Source of the DNA: Coemansia sp. RSA 922
Lineage: Eukaryota > Kickxellomycota > Kickxellomycetes > Kickxellales > Kickxellaceae
DNA: 11,299 bases
Assembly: GCA_027577415.1 (NCBI GenBank)
Contig: JANBQS010000844.1
Location: 1-11,299, forward strand
Reading direction: 5' to 3'
This document shows positions 1 to 4,762 of this stretch, in pieces. The notes under the pieces are model-generated. The model was not told the origin of the DNA, did no database searches, and was given only the letters and a program-made list of their open reading frames with translations. Within the stretch, counting starts at the first letter, position 1. Every line of letters begins with the position of its first letter. The translations under genes were made by a program, and so were the position numbers.

Positions 1-182
1 GGCTTGATAGCGTCGGTGACTTCTTTGGTCTGGCTCTTTGGCACGGCGTGCGCCTTGGCTAGCTTGGCTGTCGCCAGGCGGCAGGTCTTGTAGAGCTCAT
101 TGATTGCGTTCCTAATGTCCTCGCGCAGAGTAGACTCCTGGTCAAGCCTGTCTTGCAGATCAACAAACAGCTGGACGTCCAT
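1..182 (-). CDS. Translin-like protein, N-terminal fragment (runs off left edge)
   Basis: Reading the minus strand from the ATG at 182 gives 60 codons plus two bases with no stop. The peptide starts MDVQLFVDLQDRLDQE and continues with LREDIRNAINELYKTCR, an amphipathic helix. This follows the N-terminal pattern of translin (V-x-LQ-x-x-L-x-x-E-x-x-IRE-x-I-R). Translins are all-helical, single-stranded nucleic-acid-binding proteins; with TRAX they form the C3PO endoribonuclease, which acts on small RNA passenger strands and tRNA leader fragments. Translin is the non-catalytic subunit, so no active site is expected here. Only about a quarter of the usual 220-240 residues is visible. TRAX, the paralogous partner, is less likely because the start and spacing fit translin better. 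The gene diverges from the ORF at 498 and shares a short upstream region with it. Confidence 0.75.
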   Translation of the reverse strand, partial: MDVQLFVDLQDRLDQESTLREDIRNAINELYKTCRLATAKLAKAHAVPKSQTKEVTDAIK

Positions 183-497
183 GGTAAAAGCAGAATGACA
201 AAAAAATTTAGAAAAGTGAAGAGTTGCTGGCTTTAATTTTTTTTATTAGCGTCGCCAACGAAAGTTATCCAACTAGGCGATCAAGATGTTGGCTCCAATT
301 AGGGGGACAGTGATCTGGAAACTGGATCATAGACTGATGCGATGACTGCGGATACGATGACTGTGAGAGGCATCTCGTGATAGCATCACTTTGAACCAAA
401 GTGTGTTTCTGTTAGACGCAGTGGATTTATTTTTTTGCTTCTGCTTCTGCTTCTGTTCTCAACGCCTTAAATATTCTCTAAATTTGCTGCTAAACTC
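183..497. promoter_or_regulatory. Bidirectional promoter region between translin-like gene and ORF 498-902
   Basis: This 315-bp gap lies between two divergent starts. It holds a 15-bp tandem duplication (336-350 and 351-365, 13 of 15 identical, each with CGATGACTG). Next to the plus-strand gene are a T-run and three GCTTCT hexamers (437-454), a pyrimidine-rich tract typical of fungal leaders, and an AT-rich TTAAATATT element near 467-475. A T-rich stretch near 235-246 lies on the translin side. I see no coding sequence here. Confidence 0.5.
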
Positions 498-902
498 ATG
501 GATGAACTTTTGTATGAACCACCAATGCAAACTGTATGTACCTCCAACTACTACCACACAGTAAATGTGATTTTGTATGACAAAGTAGCCGGCTGCTACA
601 AGATGGATTGGTTTAGCGCGGACAATGTCATTCCTTATGAGGTCATACGCAAGACGTATATCCAGGAGATGGCGACCTTTCTTATAACATATGGATCTTC
701 AACGAGCTACATGTTTGGCAGGGATTTCAGGTACTTGGGTACGCCTCATAAAACCCATGACTTGAACGACGGCATTATCATCGTTTTCACCTCTGGAATA
801 TTTGACACTGGCAATGCACAGCTTCAGCTTGAGCAACTAGTGAATCAACTTCCAAGGAAAAGGTACGTACACAATGGCTACACAATTAGCCTAGATAATT
901 AG
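498..902 (+). CDS. Hypothetical protein, 134 aa, family not recognised
   Basis: An intact ORF from ATG (498) to TAG (900-902), preceded by a pyrimidine-rich GCTTCT tract and an AT-rich element, as expected for a fungal promoter. The protein has mixed, globular-like composition: many aromatic residues (Tyr, Phe), a hydrophobic strand-like GIIIVFTSG segment near residues 92-100, a predicted amphipathic stretch LQLEQLV at about 109-115 and a basic PRKR at 119-122. There is no signal peptide, membrane span, low-complexity region or motif I can name. The sequence suggests a small alpha/beta cytosolic protein. It may be lineage-specific. A chance ORF is possible, but its length, amino-acid balance and upstream context argue for a real gene. 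Confidence 0.5.
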   Translation: MDELLYEPPMQTVCTSNYYHTVNVILYDKVAGCYKMDWFSADNVIPYEVIRKTYIQEMATFLITYGSSTSYMFGRDFRYLGTPHKTHDLNDGIIIVFTSGIFDTGNAQLQLEQLVNQLPRKRYVHNGYTISLDN

Positions 903-1205
903 CCTTATTCACTCTAGAGTATTCTTTTGTAGCCTTTTTGCAAGTGTACCTCACTAATAGACATTATACATTTATACATCACTAATCGACTTTTTTTTGC
1001 AATACCAAATCCAAAAGCCTATATGGCGACGAGCGATTCTTGGACTATTGTGCCTTTAAAGTTCATCAATCACTTGGCTACTATATCTATCGCAGACACA
1101 CACGTGTGTGTGATGCCATCTATAAGCATATCACGCTCATCTAGACAATAGGGCATTGTTCGCCTCTGCTGGACAATAAGGACCTTTTCCTGAGAACAGC
1201 GTCAG
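903..1205. other. Intergenic region upstream of the first thioredoxin-like gene
   Basis: About 300 bp between the stop of the 134-residue ORF and the TATA box of the next gene. It contains AT-rich 3' end sequence with two TCACTAAT copies (near 951 and 979), a T8 run near 990, and a 16-bp palindrome around CACGTG at 1096-1111. A 42-codon ORF (1023-1151) is present but has no support as a gene. Confidence 0.5.
1096..1111. promoter_or_regulatory. 16-bp palindrome centred on an E-box (CACGTG)
   Basis: ACACACACGTGTGTGT is a perfect inverted repeat whose centre, CACGTG at 1101-1106, is the canonical site for bHLH factors such as Cbf1, Pho4 and relatives. It lies about 95 bp upstream of the TATA box at 1206, a sensible position for an activator site of the first thioredoxin-like gene. 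The flanking CA/GT dinucleotides could also make it a simple-repeat accident. Confidence 0.45.
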
Positions 1206-1213
1206 TATAAATA
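1206..1213 (+). promoter_or_regulatory. TATA box of first thioredoxin-like gene
   Basis: TATAAATA, a consensus TATA element, lies 108 bp before the ATG at 1314. It is only 30 bp before the in-frame ATG at 1236, which would put the likely transcription start at or after that upstream ATG and argues against its use. Confidence 0.65.
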
Positions 1214-1313
1214 GCCTTGCGTTTCGCAGGCAGCTATGAGAAAGCCAAGCAAGACAAGCAACCTTCTCACATTTATCACTCTTATTTGTCTATCGCCACA
1301 ACGCTTATTTATC

Positions 1314-1634
1314 ATGCCAGTAACCCGGATTTCAGACTTGGACGAGCTTCGTAAAGTGATTAGGTCGAACGATAGAGTAATAGTCAACTTTGGCGCCGAT
1401 TGTTGTCTAAATTGTCAGGTCATGGAGCCGATATATGACAAGCTTTCAAACGAGCACAGCAACATTGTGTTTATTTCGGTGCAAATCGACGATGAAGGAG
1501 CTGTAATGAAAAAGTACGGACTCAGGGTGATTCCGACGTTCAAGTTCTTTGAGCACAGCGTGGAGGCTGGCCAAGTAACAGGGTCCATCGTATGTGCCCT
1601 CATGGAGGGTGTTAAAATGTTGGCAGCCGTCTAG
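1314..1634 (+). CDS. Thioredoxin-like protein with non-canonical CCLNC active site
   Basis: A 106-residue, single-domain thioredoxin-fold protein. Thioredoxins reduce protein disulfides in the cytosol or mitochondria using WCGPC. Here the fold is recognisable: strand VIVNF at 22-26, active-site helix, strand IVFISVQID at 51-59, and the cis-proline loop VIPTFKFF at 72-79 with Pro74. The catalytic loop reads CCLNC at 30-34, so both thiols (C31, C34) survive but Trp30 is Cys and the central Gly-Pro is Leu-Asn. Asn25 replaces the buried Asp that acts as acid-base in ordinary thioredoxins. The extra Cys30 is adjacent to the nucleophile; a further Cys is at 94. The conserved GAN segment near the end is also lost. 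An in-frame ATG at 1236 would add 26 residues with a hydrophobic core (LLTFITLICL), but it lies 30 bp from the TATA box and in a stretch resembling the leader of the next gene, so 1314 is preferred. Disulfide reductase activity is doubtful; an altered redox potential, isomerase-like role or metal binding are alternatives. Confidence 0.88.
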   Translation: MPVTRISDLDELRKVIRSNDRVIVNFGADCCLNCQVMEPIYDKLSNEHSNIVFISVQIDDEGAVMKKYGLRVIPTFKFFEHSVEAGQVTGSIVCALMEGVKMLAAV

Positions 1635-2027
1635 CAACATTTGAGCGCATTTCATCAATCATGGCATCCGTTTGTAGTACTTTTTTTTTGTTGCTAGCTC
1701 AGTTAATTAAAGTATAAGCCAATGCACGGAAAAAAGGTTTGCACCCCACCTTCTATTGCTTTCGACCTCGCGCTCATTGCATAGCCAGCTGACTCTTGCC
1801 GACCTCAGCATGACTTCTGGCTCATGCCCAAGCATGGCAGGCACACATGTCGTGTTGTATCTCACACTGACCTGGCGCAGATACAATTTTATCTATCAAA
1901 CTCAATTGCACAAAAATATCCAATAGGCACACCTATTCTGGCAATTGAAAGGGGTGTTTAGAGCGTCAAGCGGTGCTCTCAGTCGGGGTATGCCACGAGA
2001 CACAAGGAACGGCGCAGCTGGCGGATG
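1635..2027. other. Intergenic region between first and second thioredoxin genes
   Basis: About 390 bp without a gene. It begins with an AT-rich 3' region (T-run near 1681, TTAATTAAAGTATAA near 1704). It also holds the first copy of a 14-bp direct repeat (1793-1806), a CCAAT box inside TCCAATAGGC (1920-1924) and an AGGGG element near 1950. The CCAAT is about 105 bp before the TATA box of the next gene. An ORF from 1945 overlaps the next gene in another frame and looks spurious. Confidence 0.45.
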
Positions 2028-2060
2028 TATAAAAAGACCCCGTCGTCTCTTGCCGACCTC
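1793..2060 (+). repeat. 14-bp direct repeat pair (1793-1806 and 2047-2060)
   Basis: CTCTTGCCGACCTC occurs exactly twice, 254 bp apart. The second copy begins just past the TATA box at 2028, about where transcription should start. The first has no nearby TATA box. It may be a relic of a promoter duplication or a repeated regulatory site. Confidence 0.5.
2028..2035 (+). promoter_or_regulatory. TATA box of second thioredoxin gene
   Basis: TATAAAAA sits 131 bp before the ATG at 2159, similar to the spacing in the neighbouring genes. A CCAAT box lies about 105 bp further upstream. Confidence 0.65.
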
Positions 2061-2158
2061 GGACAACAGACATCCTAAGCAACCTTTTTACAGTTTCATT
2101 TATCGTCTACAACCCTGCCAAAGCCTTGCACCAATTTTTAAGATTATCTTTTTTCATC

Positions 2159-2470
2159 ATGCCTGTTATTTCAGTCGACGACTGGTATCATTTTTACCAT
2201 ATGCTCAACTCGCATACAAAGGTGGCTGTCGACTTCACGGCTAGCTGGTGCGGGCCCTGCAGGCAAATGACTCCCATCTTTAGCGACCTTTCGAGCGAGC
2301 ACAGAGACGTTTTGTTTCTCTCGGTGGACATTGATAATGTGAGGGACGTTGCCCAAGCCTACGGTATTTCGTCGCTGCCGACCTTCAAATTCTTTTATGG
2401 CGGCCGCGAGTATCAAACTGTCGTTGGCGCTAATAGATCGGGTCTTGAATATGGCATTGAAAGCCTGTGA
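2159..2470 (+). CDS. Thioredoxin, canonical WCGPC, 103 aa
   Basis: A full-length classical thioredoxin, the small dithiol reductant that passes electrons from thioredoxin reductase to peroxiredoxins, ribonucleotide reductase and methionine sulfoxide reductases. It has the buried Asp25 in strand VAVDF, active site WCGPC at 30-34 (Cys31 nucleophile, Cys34 resolving), cis-Pro74 in SLPTFKFF and the GAN loop at 90-92. Length matches the usual 103-108 residues, and no targeting sequence is seen, suggesting the cytosol. The start is the first ATG in frame (context TCATCATGCC); the segment upstream has no ATG in this frame. The first residues, MPV, and the leader resemble the upstream paralogue with the altered active site. 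No intron is needed. TGA stop. Confidence 0.95.
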   Translation: MPVISVDDWYHFYHMLNSHTKVAVDFTASWCGPCRQMTPIFSDLSSEHRDVLFLSVDIDNVRDVAQAYGISSLPTFKFFYGGREYQTVVGANRSGLEYGIESL

Positions 2471-2835
2471 ATACTCTAGGGCTTCTTTGAACTATAAATA
2501 TAGCACATGCGCAGCCTACGACATACATTATTAAGAACATTCTCTGCTGTCGGGGTTGCCAAAACTGATGCGGAAAACGCTTGTGAGCTTGGTAAGCCCA
2601 GAGCAGGGAGCGGGGGCACGAGGCAATTCATCGCCTAATCCGCTTTATAAGCACGGCCAATTTCGCGCTAAGAGAAAAAATGTCGCAATCTCGTTCGCCT
2701 GCTTAAAAGCCTGGCCTTTATCTCGCCTCCCCCAAATTGCGATCAGCCCAAGCACCTTTCTTTCTTTCTTCCTTCCAAATCCATTTTTTTCTCTTCTACT
2801 TTAATTTAACCCACTTTTTCATCCACACTTTAAAC
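2471..2835. promoter_or_regulatory. Promoter and leader of third thioredoxin gene
   Basis: A 365-bp gap. A TATAAG element lies at 2646-2651 and a TATA-like TTAAAA follows CTGC at about 2703; the latter, 133 bp before the ATG, fits the leader length of the neighbouring genes better. A CCAAT box is at 2657-2661. A strong pyrimidine tract (repeats of CTTT around 2755-2775, further C/T-rich sequence to 2835) precedes the ATG, typical of highly expressed fungal genes. An apparent 82-codon ORF from 2556 has no ATG at its start and ends in this pyrimidine tract, so I regard it as chance. Confidence 0.5.
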
Positions 2836-3390
2836 ATGAGCGTTGTCGTTGTCGAGAGCAAGAAGCACTTTGACGAGCTTATTAAGACCAAGCCCAAGGT
2901 CGCCGTCGACTTTAAGGCGACGTGGTGCGGACCGTGCAAGGTCATTGGGCCCAAATTCGCTGCCCTTGCCAAGACTCACACTGATGTGACTTTCCTCCAG
3001 CTCGACGTGGACGACGTGTCGGAGGTTGCCCAGATTCAGCGCATCACGGCCATGCCCACGTTCAAGTTCTTTGTCAACGGAAAGCCATTCGAGAAACAGC
3101 CAGAGCTGGTTGGTGCCAACCTGCCAGTGCTTACTAAGGCTTTGGCTTCCTTGTCTGCCGAAAAGATCACCAAGGAGGGCGAGTCTGACACTACCCCCAA
3201 GCCAGCTGCAAAGGATGCTGCTGCTCCTGTTGAGGCTCCCAAGAAGGAGGCTGAGGCGCCCAAGAAGGATGTCGCCGCTCCTGCTCCTGTTCCCGCCGCT
3301 GCTAAGCAGACCGAGGATGTTCCTGCTCCTGTCGCTGATAAGGCTCCCGTCGTCACTGACGATGCTCCCTCTGCCGCCCCTGCCGCGTAG
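2836..3390 (+). CDS. Thioredoxin with Ala/Pro/Lys-rich C-terminal tail, 184 aa
   Basis: Residues 1-108 form a complete thioredoxin domain: Asp25 in VAVDF, WCGPC at 30-34, cis-Pro74 in AMPTFKFF, and the GAN loop at 93-95. Residues 109-184 form a low-complexity tail of Ala, Pro, Lys, Glu, Asp and Val with repeated EAPKK and PAP units, no cysteine and almost certainly disordered. Ordinary thioredoxins end near residue 105, so this is about 75 residues longer than usual. Codon choice is strongly biased (Lys mostly AAG, many GCC/GCT and GTC), unlike the two upstream paralogues, which suggests high expression. With the long pyrimidine-rich leader this is probably the main housekeeping thioredoxin. 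ATG at 2836 is the first in frame. The tail could be a tether, interaction or solubility segment; its role is not known. Stop TAG. Confidence 0.93.
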   Translation: MSVVVVESKKHFDELIKTKPKVAVDFKATWCGPCKVIGPKFAALAKTHTDVTFLQLDVDDVSEVAQIQRITAMPTFKFFVNGKPFEKQPELVGANLPVLTKALASLSAEKITKEGESDTTPKPAAKDAAAPVEAPKKEAEAPKKDVAAPAPVPAAAKQTEDVPAPVADKAPVVTDDAPSAAPAA

Positions 3391-3720
3391 AGATAAAACA
3401 CTATTAGTATCAGTTTAAGATAGTTAGCGCCATATATATTTTCATATTGGTAAAAAAAATACATGCTGCCAAGTCGAGTGAGACGGGTAGCAATGTGACA
3501 GACGTCATCACAAGTCCAGTGATGAATGTGTGTATGCGCTGCTTTAAAGTGGAATTTTGAAAACCGACTCTTACCTCACTCGCCCCCTTTTTATTATAAA
3601 AATAACGCCACCTTTTTTGTCATTGACTCTAATCTTGCAGGCATAACGCTTTGAATTTGCCTCTTTTTGACAGATACGCACCTTCCCTACTTTAGTAACC
3701 AAGCTCACTCGCACTTGAAA
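3391..3720. promoter_or_regulatory. Intergenic region: 3' end of thioredoxin 3 and promoter of inhibitor-2 gene
   Basis: A 330-bp gap. A 7-bp inverted repeat with 7-bp loop (TCATCAC 3505-3511 / GTGATGA 3519-3525) overlaps a CRE-like AGACGTCAT (3500-3508). The TATA box TATAAAAAT is at 3595-3603, 126 bp before the ATG at 3721. A TTAGTAA motif, the recognition sequence of Yap1-type bZIP factors, is at 3692-3698, downstream of the expected start site. No coding sequence is seen. Confidence 0.5.
3595..3603 (+). promoter_or_regulatory. TATA box of inhibitor-2-like gene
   Basis: TATAAAAAT follows a C-rich then T-rich stretch and lies 126 bp upstream of the ATG at 3721, matching the TATA-to-ATG spacing of the neighbouring thioredoxin genes. 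Confidence 0.6.
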
Positions 3721-4480
3721 ATGGACGATACTTCGACTCCTTACAGCGAGGCATCCATGCCCAAGAGCATACTCAAGAGACCCTCAGATACTGCTGAGAG
3801 AAATGCACAGTAGGTACCACCCATGGCTTGTGACCTGCTACAAGGGGGGATTTTGTTCTGGCACACACACCAAATTAACTACATTCGCTCATTTTTGTTG
3901 CAATAGCTTGCGCTGGGACGAGGACAACCTAAGAGTCACAGAGGCGCAAAAGGATGCCAAGATGAAGGTGGATGAGCCACCAACTCCATACATCCGGTAC
4001 AACCCTGACCTTGACGCCGACATACAAGAGATGGAGGACCTGAAGCTGGCGTCAGACATGTCTTCACGGTCATCGTCAGTGGCATCTTCGCCCAAGCGTG
4101 CGCATATTGTGGCGCCCAAAGATTGGATCTCGGAAAGCGAGGAAGAGGAGGAAGGCATGGCGGAAGCTGACAAGGCCAGGCGTGAGTGGTTCAAAAAGCT
4201 GCGCAAGGAACACTACCATTTGGAAGGCGAGCATGTCCACAAAGAAGCAAGTGATATCATGGATTCGGATGGCTCGGCTGATAGTGCTGATGAGGATGAC
4301 GAGCATGGTGCAAGCAGCGATGAGGGCGCGCACAAGGCGGGTTCCTCGGCAGCTAATGGTGTGGCTGCTGGCCGTCGCTCAAAGCCTGATGTCCATGTCA
4401 CTAAGGGATTCAAGGCTACGTATGGCCAGGAAGATAACTTTAACGTCGATGAGGCCAATGCCGCCAATATGGACATGTAA
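3721..4480 (+). CDS. Protein phosphatase 1 inhibitor-2 / Glc8-like regulator (spliced)
   Basis: Gene model join(3721..3809, 3907..4480), 220 residues. Inhibitor-2 proteins are disordered regulators that bind PP1 through short motifs and, once phosphorylated by a GSK3-type kinase, restore or modulate PP1 activity. Exon 1 supplies [10 protein letters not shown], containing the SILK PP1-docking motif at 16-19. Across the splice junction comes [12 protein letters not shown] (31-42), the W-x-E-x-N-L region of the family. Next is [14 protein letters not shown] (48-61), whose PPTPY carries the conserved phosphorylatable Thr56. Residues 103-117 are a Ser/Glu acidic patch. [12 protein letters not shown] (129-140) matches the HYNE-type PP1 catalytic-groove region, with YH replacing YN. 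The C-terminal part is acidic and disordered. Without splicing, the ORF from exon 1 stops at once because the donor GTAG supplies a TAG. A second intron (4477-4530) may replace the last codon and stop with a longer end; see the separate entry. Confidence 0.85.
3810..3906 (+). other. Intron 1 of the inhibitor-2-like gene (97 bp)
   Basis: Donor GTAGGT at 3810, branch-like TTAACTA around 3875-3881, T-rich tract and acceptor TGCAATAG ending at 3906. Joining CA from exon 1 to C of exon 2 gives His30 and restores one frame between two segments that each carry inhibitor-2 motifs, which is strong evidence for splicing here. Confidence 0.85.
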
Positions 4481-4530
4481 CCACTTTTTTTTTTTGCCAT
4501 TATACCCATTTCTAACATAAGCTCCTCTAG

Positions 4531-4624
4531 TTCCTATGTTGGCTCGGGCGGTACATTTGACCACCAGACGAGGAACATGTGGAAGGAGAAAAGAAGCCCT
4601 ACTCCACTTTTTTTTTTCAAATAA
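4531..4624 (+). other. Possible third exon of the inhibitor-2-like gene
   Basis: A candidate 54-bp intron at 4477-4530 has donor GTAACC, a T-rich tract, a consensus branch site CTAAC at 4512-4516 and acceptor CTCTAG at 4530. Splicing keeps frame (AT + T gives Ile220) and adds a reading frame beginning SYVGSGGTFDHQTRN, with TAA at 4622-4624, for a 250-residue protein. The added segment has coding-like composition until it enters a T-run at 4608. The unspliced alternative simply ends with the TAA at 4478-4480. The acceptor and branch are good and the donor is mediocre, so I consider the two models about equally likely. Confidence 0.45.
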
Positions 4625-4762
4625 TCTCATATTTTTTATTGGGCCAGAAACTGGAGGCGCTTCTTGTCTCTTACTTTTCCCAATTCAATTCATTCACTTG
4701 TTGTCATTTGGACTTTTTAACATCTGCATTTTTACATTCTATTTAATTTCGCTACTTCACCA

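Noticed and set aside
1023..1151. 42-codon ORF starting with ATG between the orphan gene and the first thioredoxin
   Set aside because: Short, no recognisable motif, contains the CACGTG palindrome and simple repeat, and lies where the promoter is expected.
1945..2244. 99-codon ORF overlapping the start of the second thioredoxin
   Set aside because: Runs through the TATA box and out of frame into a certain gene; its assumed first codon is not ATG.
2556..2804. 82-codon ORF between the second and third thioredoxins
   Set aside because: Begins at a non-ATG codon and ends in the pyrimidine-rich leader, whose CTT repeats give an artificial Phe/Leu-rich end.
3036..3464. 142-codon antisense ORF opposite the third thioredoxin
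   Set aside because: Its Ala/Gly/Thr/Ser-rich sequence is the mirror of the GC-biased low-complexity tail on the coding strand.
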